A stretch of DNA of 64,000 bases from Neisseria lactamica (GTDB taxonomy: Bacteria; Pseudomonadota; Gammaproteobacteria; Burkholderiales; Neisseriaceae). Made by a program: the position numbers and the translations under genes. Below the pieces are notes generated by a model, which saw only the letters and a list, made by a program, of their open reading frames with translations, searched no databases and was not told where the DNA came from. The DNA is taken from the NCBI RefSeq assembly GCF_901482445.1, contig NZ_LR590477.1, positions 1,736,001 through 1,800,000 of the forward strand. Reading direction: 5' to 3'. The stretch's first letter is position 1, and every line of letters starts with the position of its first letter. Positions 23,368 to 32,172 of this stretch are shown one piece after another.

Positions 23368-24825
23368 TTAGTCTGTGCCTTCGAGCATTTTGTTCAATTT
23401 GGGGACGAGCAGGAGCAGCAGGAAGCCTGTGGCTGCGCCGATGTAGAACAGCAGCCGGTAGAAGCCGATTTCGTCGCCCGCCTGATAGCCTTTTTCAAAC
23501 AATACGCCGCCCAAAGTGAAGCCTAATGAAAAGGCAAGGAAATTAAGGGCGACCATTTGGGTTTTGAATAAAGGCGGTGCGATTTTGGTGGAGATGGACA
23601 GCGCAATCGGGGAAATCATCAGTTCGCCTATCGTGATGGCGAGGACGATCAGTGCGAAAACCGCAATAGGCATCGGCGTGCCGGCGGAAATAAAGGGGAT
23701 GAATCCCAAAAACGACGCGCCGGTAACAAATACCGCCATAGCGAATTTCAGCGGGGTTTTGGGCTGTTTGCGCCCCATTTTTGTCCACATTGCCGCCATA
23801 AGTCCGGAAAACAGGATGACCCACAGGCTTTGCATAGAATCTTTCCAGGCGACGGGCACGGTAAACGAACCGATGGTGCGGTTGACGGTTTCGTCGAAAT
23901 AGACGGTTGCTACGGTGTAAATCTGAAACCAAACGGCCCAAAACATACAGATGGTCAGGAAAAGCGGGATGTAGGCGATGATGTGCCGTTTGTTGTCGGA
24001 ACTGACGCGGGGGTTGGTCAGCAGGCGGGCGAAATAGGCGATGACGGCAAGGATGACGGTAGATAAGAGGATGCCGGAGAAATTGTCGAGGTTGACAAGC
24101 CCCGTTTTGATGGCGGTTGCAAGTGCGGCGATGAGGGCAATGCCGACGGCGGCCGCAGTTTTGCCCTGTCCTTTTGAAAGCGGATGGGGGACGGTGGGGT
24201 GGGGCAGGTTTTTACGTCCCAAGGAATAACGCCACAAGCCGAATGCCATACCGACCGCCGCCGCGCCGAAACCATAATGGAAACCGATGTTTTCTTGAAG
24301 CAGTCCGGTCAATAAGGGGCCTAAGAAGCCGCCGATATTGATGGCGATGTAGAAAATGGAAAATCCCGCATCGCGCAGCGGGCGCATTTCGTCCTGTTCG
24401 TATAATGCGCCTACCATAGAGCTGGCCGTAGATTTCACACCGCCGCTGCCCAATGCGATGAATATCAGCCCGATTAAAAGGCCGTACAGGCCCGGGGCGG
24501 CGGCAAGGACGATGTGTCCGAGCATCACGACGATGCCCGAGAGGAAGAGGGTTTTTTCCGCACCCCATACTCGGTCGGCAAACCACGCCCCCAAAATGGT
24601 GGACAGGTACACGCTGCCGCTGTATGCGCCGACAATGCCGCCGGCGAGGGTTTTGTCTATGCCCAAGCCGCCTTTGTCGGCGGTGTAGTAGAGGTAAATC
24701 AGCAGGATGCCCTGCATTCCATAAAATGAAAAACGTTCCCACAATTCGATATGGAAGAGGGTGGAAAGCTGGAAGGGGTGGCCGAAGAATGTTTTTTCTC
24801 CGGTGCGGGCGGGATGCCGGGATAT
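23368..24825 (-). CDS. POT-family proton-dependent oligopeptide transporter
   Basis: Imports di/tripeptides with protons across the inner membrane; 12-14 hydrophobic segments. Family marks: 'LSTLFHIELWERFSFYGMQGIL' (E-x-x-E-R region, split over two stretches), 'GGIVGAYSGSVYLSTILGAW' and 'NIGGFLGPLLTGLL'. The start is unusual: a strong AGGAG (24833-24837) sits seven bases before ATA at 24825, giving 'SRHPARTGEKTFFGHPF' and 485 residues, the normal family length. The next upstream ATG (24963) would add 46 residues that pass through a DUS and show no family likeness. No ATG, GTG or TTG lies between. I annotate ATA as the probable start, with ATG 24963 the alternative. Confidence 0.88.
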   Translation of the reverse strand: MSRHPARTGEKTFFGHPFQLSTLFHIELWERFSFYGMQGILLIYLYYTADKGGLGIDKTLAGGIVGAYSGSVYLSTILGAWFADRVWGAEKTLFLSGIVVMLGHIVLAAAPGLYGLLIGLIFIALGSGGVKSTASSMVGALYEQDEMRPLRDAGFSIFYIAINIGGFLGPLLTGLLQENIGFHYGFGAAAVGMAFGLWRYSLGRKNLPHPTVPHPLSKGQGKTAAAVGIALIAALATAIKTGLVNLDNFSGILLSTVILAVIAYFARLLTNPRVSSDNKRHIIAYIPLFLTICMFWAVWFQIYTVATVYFDETVNRTIGSFTVPVAWKDSMQSLWVILFSGLMAAMWTKMGRKQPKTPLKFAMAVFVTGASFLGFIPFISAGTPMPIAVFALIVLAITIGELMISPIALSISTKIAPPLFKTQMVALNFLAFSLGFTLGGVLFEKGYQAGDEIGFYRLLFYIGAATGFLLLLLVPKLNKMLEGTD

Positions 24826-25073
24826 AAAGGTTCTCCTAAAAGATTTTCTCTCAATGCCGTCTGAAACGGATGCGGACGGCGGCGGTGTTTTTTGTATGAA
24901 AATCGGTTTGTAACCGATATTGTCATTCTTTGTCAAATGATGCGCTGCCGTTTTTGCGGTCAAATGTTTTTATATTTGTTTCAATTCAATGGATTGTATT
25001 TTAGAGTACGTGTTCCGATACGGCGCGGGTAAAGCCTTTTCAGTCAAGCGGCTTATCCGATAGGGCGGTTTTT

Positions 25074-25229
25074 TATAGTGGATTAAATTTAAACCAGTAC
25101 GGCGTTGCCTCGCCTTAGCTCAAAGAGAACGATTCTCTAAGGTGCTCAAGCACCAAGTGAATCGGTTCCGTACTATCTGTACTGTCTGCGGCTTCGTCGC
25201 CTTGTCCTGATTTTTGTTAATCCGCTATA
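25074..25229. repeat. Correia repeat enclosed element (CREE) 2
   Basis: 156-base copy with TATAGTGGATTAAA and an inverse end TAATCCGCTATA. Same orientation as the copy at 25450; minor base differences from copy 1. Confidence 0.93.
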
Positions 25230-25251
25230 AAGACCGTCGGGCATCTGCAGC

Positions 25252-25400
25252 CGTCATTCCCGCGCAGGCGGGAATCTAGACCTTAGAACAACAGCAATAT
25301 TCAAAGATTATCTGAAAGTCCGAGATTCTAGATTCCCGCTTTCGCGGGAATGACGAAAGGTTGCGGGAATGACGAAAGGTTGCGGGAATGACGGTTCGGG
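25252..25400. repeat. dRS3/NIME patch
   Basis: Two 20-base dRS3 repeats, ATTCCCGCGCAGGCGGGAAT at 25256-25275 and ATTCCCGCTTTCGCGGGAAT at 25332-25351, enclose a ~55-base RS spacer; after the second the unit GCGGGAATGACGAAAGGTT is repeated in tandem (about 2.5 copies). This is a Neisseria intergenic mosaic element; dRS3 is also the target of filamentous phage integration in this genus. Confidence 0.9.
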
Positions 25401-25449
25401 CATTCCTTAAATTACCCGTGTATCGCTGTAAATCTTAGAGATGGCGGAA

Positions 25450-25604
25450 TATAGCGGATTAACAAAAACCGGTACGGCGTTGCCTCGCCTTAGCTCAAAG
25501 AGAACGATTCTCTAAGGTGCTGAAGCACCAAGTGAATCGGTTCCGTACTATTTGTACTGTCTGCGGCTTCGTCGCCTTGTCCTGATTTTTGTTAATTCAC
25601 TATA
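25450..25604. repeat. Correia repeat enclosed element (CREE) 3
   Basis: 155-base copy with ends TATAGCGGATTAAC and TTAATTCACTATA, near identical inside to copies 1 and 2. Confidence 0.93.
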
Positions 25605-25676
25605 TCGATTCTGTTCCCTTGCAGGCGGACGGCGGCGGAAAAGCAGGTTTTCAAATGTCCGGTTTGGCGGCGCGCC

Positions 25677-25720
25677 TTTCAGACGGCACGGCGGCGGACA
25701 GTGCCGCGCCGTCTGAAAAC
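25677..25720 (-). terminator. Inverted DUS stem after tamB
   Basis: TTTCAGACGGC and GCCGTCTGAAA enclose further GC-rich inverted bases just beyond the tamB stop. It is a stable stem but lacks a T run, so terminator function is uncertain. Confidence 0.45.
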
Positions 25721-25723
25721 CGT

Positions 25724-28700
25724 TTATTTCCCTTTGCCGTTTCCGGCGGAGTCTTTTTTGTCCGAACCGAATAGGCGGTCGAAACGTATGGTGTATGTCA
25801 GCTCGCCGCCCGATGAAAGGCTGCCGATACGGGCAACCGCCTGTATGGCGCGGGTCAGCCGGTAAATCAGTTTGACGGACTGTTCCGCGCTGGAGATGCC
25901 GTATTCGTAGCCGATGTAGAGTTTGCCGGTCAGTTGTTTGCCGACGGTCAGCACCTGTTCGGCGGGGTTGAGTTCGCCGGTTTGCGCGTTGCGGCTGCGC
26001 TTGCTGGTAAAGCCCAAATCATCCACCAGCCCGATGCGGTCGTTGATTTGTCCGGCAAGCAGCGCGCCTGCGGCTGCGGACAGGGCGGCATTGTCGCCGC
26101 TGCTGCCGCTGCCGGCGCGGTTGAGGATGAGCCAGGAGAGCTTGTCTTTTTCACTCATCGGTTCGTTTGCCGTCAGTGTAATGCGCGGGCTGTTGAGGCT
26201 GCCCAATATTTCCACGCCCGCACCGACGGGGGAAAGGCGGCGTTCGGCGCGGATGTTGAGGTTGGGGTCGTTGAGCGGGCCGACAAAGGAGACCGTGCCT
26301 TTGGTAATGTCCAAATCCTGCCCGTATGCCTTGTAACGCCCTTTGATGACGCGGACCGTGCCCACGCCCCGCACGCTTCCGCCCGGTTGCGCGGTCAGGG
26401 TCAGTTTGCCGCCTATGGTAACGTCCGCGCCGTAGCCGGCGAAGCGGATGCCGTCATTGAGGTCTAAAGTCAGGTTCATATTGACGGGGAGCGGTGCCAC
26501 CGCCTCTTTCTTGACTTCGCCCAATACGACGACATCGTCGCCAACGGACGGCATTGAGGATTTTTGCGAACCGAACAGCCCCTGATCCGTTTTAATCATC
26601 CCGGTAACGGATATGCCTTTTTGCGGCGAATAGCGCAGGCGGGTGTTGCCGGAAACCGTCAGGCGGCGGTTGGGGCGGGACAGGATGCGGTATTTGTCGA
26701 ACACCGCGCCGATATCGACATCGGGTCCGCTGTTTTCCATACCGACCGTGCCGGAGAGTTCCGCCGTTCCTTCGTGCCGGAATTTCAGGCTGTCGATTAC
26801 CCATTTCCTGCCCGCGATATGCGAACGCAGCGAGCCGTTGTCCAAGATGATGCCTTGGGTTTGGTTGCGGTAATAGAGTTTGTCGCCGTTGATGCTGCCG
26901 CCCAAGTGCGGGTCGGAGATGCTGCCGCCGAGGGTTACGGCGGCATTCAGGCTGCCTTTGACAGTTTGTCCGACCGGTAGGAAGTTGCGGAATACTTCGG
27001 CATCGGCAACGGTCAGGTTGAGCCTGCCGCCCAAAGGCGCGGTATCGAAGGAGCGGCTTTGCCCGACGGTGATGTTGCCGTTGATTTTCCCGTAGTTGCT
27101 GCTGCCGTTGACGGCGGCATTGACGGACGGAGAGCCGACCCGTCCGCCGATTTGCGCGGCGGCATTCAGGCTGCCGGTAATGTTTTGCGCGGCGGCGGGC
27201 AGAAAGGGCTTCAATGCGCCCAAGTCGGGAAGGGAGGCGGTAATCCTGCCGCCGAGCGGTGCATTTGCCATATTGCCGCCGAAGGCGTTGCCGATGCCCA
27301 AATCGGCGTTAATCCGTCCGAAACGCGCGCTGCCGTCAAGCAGGATTCCGATGCGATCGTTTTGAAAGCGCGTTTTCAGGGAAAATGCGTTCAAACCCAA
27401 AGCCTGCCCGCCGGGCAATACGGCATCGCCGCTTTGCCGGCTGATATTGAGATAGCCGCGCGCGTTGCGCCCGTAGGCGACATCCCAGTCGCCGTTTAAA
27501 ACCAGATTGTGTTCGAAGGGCGGTTTGAAGAAATTGTGCAACTCGGCGATATGCAGACCGTGTGCGCCGCCTTTTGCCGATATGCCGGTTTTTTTATCCC
27601 AAGAAAAGTGTTGCAGGTTGAGGCTGCCGCCCATTGCCTGCCAATTTGCCGCACTTGCCGCCACGCGTTCCGCACCGGCTTCGAGCGTCATACGGTTTTG
27701 CAGCTTGAGGTTGAACGCGCCGCCGATGTCGAGGATGCCGATGCTGCCTTTCCATCGGGTAAGTTCCCTGTTGATGCCGCCTGAAGCGTCCAAATCGAAT
27801 TTGAACGGTTTGCCGTCCAGCGTGATGGCGGCGTGTGTGCGGATGCGGTGCTGCGCGCCCGTGCCGTCCAGCGTCAGGTCGGCGGTATCGACAACCGCCG
27901 CCCCGCCCGACAGCGAAAGGCGGCTGCCTTTAATGTCGGCGCGTATCGGACGGCTTGTGTCGGGCGAACCTTTGAGCGTGAAATCGAGCGAACGGATGTC
28001 TGCCGCCTTGCCGATGTGCAGGTTGCGCGCCGCGCCGGAAAGGTCGGTTTCAAAGGTTCGGATGCCGCCGTCCAAATCGCCGGAAAGGTGTCCGCGTACA
28101 TTTAAAGACCCCGCGAGTCCGAAACCGAAACGTGATAAATCGGGTGCGGTGATATTGAGATTGAGCCGGTCGCCTTTTTTGCCGAAGCCGCCGTCTGTTT
28201 TAATAATGTTCCGCCCCAGCCGCAAATCGGCGGCGGCGCGTGGAAGGTGGCGGGACTCGTAAACAATGTCGGCACTGCCGGCAATCGGTACGCCGTTGAA
28301 CGTGCCGGGTAAAAACCGCATTTTGCCTGTGAATTTCTCTTTTGCCAGTTCGCCGACAAGGTTTATTGAGCCGTTGATATTGCCTGCCGGAAGTTGCGGA
28401 TCGATGCGCGAAGGGTCGAATGCGCGGGAACGGATGTCCAGCTTGAGCAGGCGGTCTTTAAACAGCTCGAGATAGCCTTGGGCAGACAGGCTGCCTTGAC
28501 CGGCGGTGATGTTGACGGTGTCGAGCACCAGTTTCCGCTGTCCGTTTGCGGGGTCGCTTGCGATGGCGAGGCTGCCGTCCGTGCGCGCCGTGCCAGTGCC
28601 GAGTTGCCAAGAGATTTTGGGCGAGGCGGTCGTGCCGCCGATGCCGATGCTGCCGTCCAACCTGCCTTTGAACGCGGTTTGCAGCACGTCTTCCGCGCTG

Positions 28701-29893
28701 ACGGAGTTGATGCCTATATTTAAATCGAGGATGTCTTTTCCGGTGTCGATTTTACCCGACAGCCTGATGCCGCCCCGTCCGAGCAGGGCGGCGGACGTAT
28801 TGCCGATATGCACCGTGCCGTCCTGCCGGATGACAAAGCTGCCTAAAACCTGACGGACGGGGATGCCGTTGCGGTCGGCAAAGCCGGCTTTGGTGTTTTC
28901 CAAATCGAGCGAACCTTCCAGCGCGATGCCGTCTGAAAACGACGGGATGGCGGTCAGGTCGAAATTCAGCCCGGCATCGGGCAGGGAAGGCACGAAAGCG
29001 GCCGGGTTGATGTTGAACCCTTTGACCAGCACTTCTTCCAATGTTTTATCCAATGATTCGGCAAACGGGTGGATGACGGATTTTCCCGAGAGGCGGATAT
29101 TGCCGCCGTCGATCGCCAGTTCGGCGCGCACATCCTTCAGGCTGCCGCTCAGCCGAGCCGTACTGTGTATGGTTTTGCCTTCGAGTCCGCCTTTGGTGTA
29201 AATGGCGGTATCGAGGGCAAACGGTTTTTTCAAGCCGACCGAGGCTGACCCCGACGAACTGCTCCACGGCGTGTCGGCAGCCTTCAGGTCGAGGCGGTGT
29301 CCTTTGATGTCATAACGGTATGAAGCATCCAGCCGTTCGAGATAGACAGTTTGTTTGTCAAAGGCTTTGCCTGCGCTGATTTTGCCCGTCTCGAAGCGGT
29401 CGAGATAGACGGCGGCAGGCAGGTCTATGCTGTCGGGAAGGCTGAGCGGCGGGCGTTCTTCTTTAGGCGGAGTCGGTTTGGTAACGATAGCGATGTCGCC
29501 GGCGGAAATTTCGGTAATGTGCAGGCTGCGGCGCATCAGTTCGGACGGTTTCCACGTGAAGCGGAAGCGGCTGATTTTAAGGTCTGCACCCTCGGTTTCT
29601 ATCGACCAGTTGTCGCCGTCGAAGCCGTCGAGCAGCGTGCCTTTGAGGTTTTGGGAGGAAATGTTTACGCCGAACCAAGACGGGATTTGGTACAGCCCGA
29701 AACGCAAACCGGATTCCGTACCGGCGAGCCAGCTGAGGAAACATACTGCCAAAATCAGGATAGACAGCAGTGCTGCCGACAGCTTCAGCAGCGGGCGGCG
29801 TTTTTTTGCCGGCGGGGCAGGGCGGTGTTCAGACGGCATTTTGCGCGTGCCGTTTTCGGTCGGATCGGTATCTGTCGGTGCGGTATCGGTCAT
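25724..29893 (-). CDS. tamB: Translocation and assembly module TamB
   Basis: A 1389-residue envelope-spanning protein. Residues ~36-58 form one N-terminal membrane anchor after a basic stretch 'AKKRRPLLKLS'; the rest is long beta-rich repeats and ends with the DUF490/TamB domain ('VGAGVEILGSLNSPRITLTANEPMSEKDKLSWLILN' region, then 'GKQLTGKLYIGYEYGIS'). TamB works with the Omp85 protein TamA in outer membrane protein insertion and probably as a lipid bridge to the outer membrane. tamA lies 54 bases upstream, so the genes form a tamA-tamB operon. The ATG at 29893 has a poor ribosome site. Confidence 0.93.
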   Translation of the reverse strand: MTDTAPTDTDPTENGTRKMPSEHRPAPPAKKRRPLLKLSAALLSILILAVCFLSWLAGTESGLRFGLYQIPSWFGVNISSQNLKGTLLDGFDGDNWSIETEGADLKISRFRFTWKPSELMRRSLHITEISAGDIAIVTKPTPPKEERPPLSLPDSIDLPAAVYLDRFETGKISAGKAFDKQTVYLERLDASYRYDIKGHRLDLKAADTPWSSSSGSASVGLKKPFALDTAIYTKGGLEGKTIHSTARLSGSLKDVRAELAIDGGNIRLSGKSVIHPFAESLDKTLEEVLVKGFNINPAAFVPSLPDAGLNFDLTAIPSFSDGIALEGSLDLENTKAGFADRNGIPVRQVLGSFVIRQDGTVHIGNTSAALLGRGGIRLSGKIDTGKDILDLNIGINSVSAEDVLQTAFKGRLDGSIGIGGTTASPKISWQLGTGTARTDGSLAIASDPANGQRKLVLDTVNITAGQGSLSAQGYLELFKDRLLKLDIRSRAFDPSRIDPQLPAGNINGSINLVGELAKEKFTGKMRFLPGTFNGVPIAGSADIVYESRHLPRAAADLRLGRNIIKTDGGFGKKGDRLNLNITAPDLSRFGFGLAGSLNVRGHLSGDLDGGIRTFETDLSGAARNLHIGKAADIRSLDFTLKGSPDTSRPIRADIKGSRLSLSGGAAVVDTADLTLDGTGAQHRIRTHAAITLDGKPFKFDLDASGGINRELTRWKGSIGILDIGGAFNLKLQNRMTLEAGAERVAASAANWQAMGGSLNLQHFSWDKKTGISAKGGAHGLHIAELHNFFKPPFEHNLVLNGDWDVAYGRNARGYLNISRQSGDAVLPGGQALGLNAFSLKTRFQNDRIGILLDGSARFGRINADLGIGNAFGGNMANAPLGGRITASLPDLGALKPFLPAAAQNITGSLNAAAQIGGRVGSPSVNAAVNGSSNYGKINGNITVGQSRSFDTAPLGGRLNLTVADAEVFRNFLPVGQTVKGSLNAAVTLGGSISDPHLGGSINGDKLYYRNQTQGIILDNGSLRSHIAGRKWVIDSLKFRHEGTAELSGTVGMENSGPDVDIGAVFDKYRILSRPNRRLTVSGNTRLRYSPQKGISVTGMIKTDQGLFGSQKSSMPSVGDDVVVLGEVKKEAVAPLPVNMNLTLDLNDGIRFAGYGADVTIGGKLTLTAQPGGSVRGVGTVRVIKGRYKAYGQDLDITKGTVSFVGPLNDPNLNIRAERRLSPVGAGVEILGSLNSPRITLTANEPMSEKDKLSWLILNRAGSGSSGDNAALSAAAGALLAGQINDRIGLVDDLGFTSKRSRNAQTGELNPAEQVLTVGKQLTGKLYIGYEYGISSAEQSVKLIYRLTRAIQAVARIGSLSSGGELTYTIRFDRLFGSDKKDSAGNGKGK

Positions 29894-29947
29894 AATGTCT
29901 GTTTCAAAATAGTTTGCTGCAATGCCGTCTGAAGCGGCCGTATCGGT

Positions 29948-31777
29948 TTAGAAGCGTGTTCCCAAGCTGATGTGCCAGCGGATTTTCTTATCGCTGTGCC
30001 CGTAGGCGATGTCGAAGGAAAACGGTGCGAGCGGGCTGAACCAGCGTACGCCCAGTCCCGAACCGTGTTTCAGCTTCATACGTTTGAAATTGGCGGCGGC
30101 ATCGCCCATATCGTGGAATACCGCGCCGGACAGGGTGCGCGTAAACGGCAGTTGGTATTCCAGACTGCCCACCAAGAGGGCGCGTTCGGGCAGGACCGAT
30201 CCGTTCGGGCCGGCAAGTCCGATGCTGTCGAGTTCGTAACCGCGCACGGAAGACGCGCCGCCGCTGCGGAACATCAGCCCCGAAGGAACGTCGGCATTGT
30301 CGCGGGCAACGGTGTAACCCGCTTGTCCGCGTATGATGAACGTGCCGAGTTTTTTGTTTTCGGGCGTGAAGAAATAACCTGCGCGGGCAGAGGTGCGGAT
30401 CAGCGCGGTGGAGGACAGGAATGCGCCCAAAGTCGTCCCGATTTTGCCGTCGAGGTAATGGCCGTTTTCAGGATGCAGCATGTTGTTGAGCAGCTGGCGT
30501 TTCCAAGAGGCGGTCAGCATCGTGGCGTGGCTGTTGCCCAAATCGACAGCCGAGCCGGGGATTTTCCGGCCTTCTGCGAGAAATTCCGCCCCCAGCCTGG
30601 CATCAATGCCCGCGCGGTCGCGCACATACCAGACGCCGCCGGAGAAGGCGCGTTTTTCGAGGTTTTGGGTGGTCGAACGGTTGTAGGAAACGTTGCTTGT
30701 CCAGTAGTTGCCCCGGTAGTTGCGCGGCTGGCTGATGCCGGCGGCAAGCGTGGTTTCATATTTGTCCATATCCCAGACGACCGAACCGATATAGCCTTTG
30801 TTGAAGAGGTTGTAATAGTCGTAGGCGATTTTGCCGCCCAAACCGTATTCCGAATCGAGGCGGATGCCGGTTTCGAGTTTGTGGCGTTTGACCTCGGTTA
30901 CGCTGACTTTGACGGGGACGCGGTCGCCTTGGAGGCGGTCGAAGTCGGCTTGTACGGACGCGCCGGAATAATGCCCGTTTTGTTCGAGCGCCTGTTGGAA
31001 GTCGAGCAGCAGGTCGAGGTCGTAGGGCGTGCCCGGTTGGAAGCGCGCCAGGCCGGAGACGATTTGTTCGGGGTAACGCTGTGTGCCGGTAATTTCAAAG
31101 TCGCCGAAGGCGATGGGGCGGCCGCTGTCCACGACGACGTTCAAATCGGCGGTGGCGGTATCGGGGTTGACGGCCGCCCGGGTGTTGCCGAGCTTGGCAA
31201 GCGGGTAGGCTTTGCGCGTTACCGCGCCGAGGACGGAAGTTTTGCTGTTTTCCCAACTGTCCTGATCGAAATCGCTGCCTACCGGCTGCTGCCAGTTTTC
31301 CAGCGCGTTGCGGTAGTATTCGGCGAGGTTGCCGTCTGAAAGGATGTCGCCGAGGATGGCGACGCCGACGTTGGCGATTTTGGTGCGCGGACCCGGTGTG
31401 ATGTGTACCGTATAAGCTCCGTCTTTTTCCGTCAGGCTGACTTTGCTGCTGAAATAACCTTTGCTGCGGAGCATCGTTTTAACGTTGTCCGGTGCTTCTT
31501 CGGCAAGGAAGCCTGTTTGTTCTTTGTCCAATACTTCTTCCTGCTGCTGCGTGATGAGCGGCAGGTGTTCTTCGACCATATCTTTGATTTCACTGTCCTG
31601 CGTGTCGATGCGGACGGGGAATTTGGGTTTTAATTTGACTGATTCGGTGTCGGGGCTTTTGTTTTTGAACAATGCGAAACCCGCCGCCTTGTTTTCGGAA
31701 AGGTCGGCGGCAGGCGCGTATGCGTGCGGAAAGAAAAATAAAGCCGGCAGGAGCAGGGCGGTCGGTTTGATCATCAT
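29948..31777 (-). CDS. tamA: Translocation and assembly module TamA (Omp85)
   Basis: A 609-residue outer membrane protein. ATG 31777 starts a signal peptide ('MMIKPTALLLPALFFFPHAYA'); the longer ORF begins in a DUS and was trimmed. About residues 60-270 hold POTRA domains ('VHITPGPRTKIANVGVAILGD', 'GRPIAFGDFEITGTQRYPEQIV'). The rest is the Omp85 beta-barrel, with 'RGYELDSIGLAGPNG' (the RG-Y loop motif) and a final Phe in 'HISLGTRF', the outer membrane insertion signal. Works with TamB downstream. Confidence 0.93.
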   Translation of the reverse strand: MMIKPTALLLPALFFFPHAYAPAADLSENKAAGFALFKNKSPDTESVKLKPKFPVRIDTQDSEIKDMVEEHLPLITQQQEEVLDKEQTGFLAEEAPDNVKTMLRSKGYFSSKVSLTEKDGAYTVHITPGPRTKIANVGVAILGDILSDGNLAEYYRNALENWQQPVGSDFDQDSWENSKTSVLGAVTRKAYPLAKLGNTRAAVNPDTATADLNVVVDSGRPIAFGDFEITGTQRYPEQIVSGLARFQPGTPYDLDLLLDFQQALEQNGHYSGASVQADFDRLQGDRVPVKVSVTEVKRHKLETGIRLDSEYGLGGKIAYDYYNLFNKGYIGSVVWDMDKYETTLAAGISQPRNYRGNYWTSNVSYNRSTTQNLEKRAFSGGVWYVRDRAGIDARLGAEFLAEGRKIPGSAVDLGNSHATMLTASWKRQLLNNMLHPENGHYLDGKIGTTLGAFLSSTALIRTSARAGYFFTPENKKLGTFIIRGQAGYTVARDNADVPSGLMFRSGGASSVRGYELDSIGLAGPNGSVLPERALLVGSLEYQLPFTRTLSGAVFHDMGDAAANFKRMKLKHGSGLGVRWFSPLAPFSFDIAYGHSDKKIRWHISLGTRF

Positions 31778-32172
31778 GGTACGGGTGTCGGGTATCGGTG
31801 TGGCGGCTTTCGATTTTAACACTGTTCGGACGGGGCGGGACGCTTCAGACGGCATACTGCCGCCGGTATTTCGGAGGTTGCGGCCCGCCGGAAATGTATC
31901 TGCTTGTTTTAAGGTATTTTGTTTCCAATCCGCATATGGAAAACAGGCTGCGTTTCGGAATAGTGCCGGAAAATAAACGGGATTAAATAAATAAATTTAT
32001 TTTCGTTCAATAAATTAAACCGTCGCGCCGAATGATAAAGCAAAGCCTGTCCGGCACTGCATAGGGCAAATCAACGCACCTTAAAACACAGCCGAAAAAT
32101 AAAAAAACACAGAGAATGAGTTTTCTTTTAAAATACAACATTTTTTAACATATCACAACATAAGGAAGAATT
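31778..32172. other. Divergent intergenic region tamA-sstT
   Basis: About 395 bases with one DUS (TTCAGACGGCAT near 31845) and a strongly AT-rich half next to sstT. No gene recognised; promoters for tamA and sstT must lie here. Confidence 0.55.

Noticed and set aside
25074..25604. CRISPR-like array from the repeated ~155-base units
   Set aside because: Only full CREE copies with TATAGTGG ends and a dRS3 patch; no regular short repeat and spacer pattern, no cas genes.
29972..31339. 455-codon + strand ORF over tamA
   Set aside because: Antisense shadow of tamA; Ala/Val/Gly-rich with no domain.
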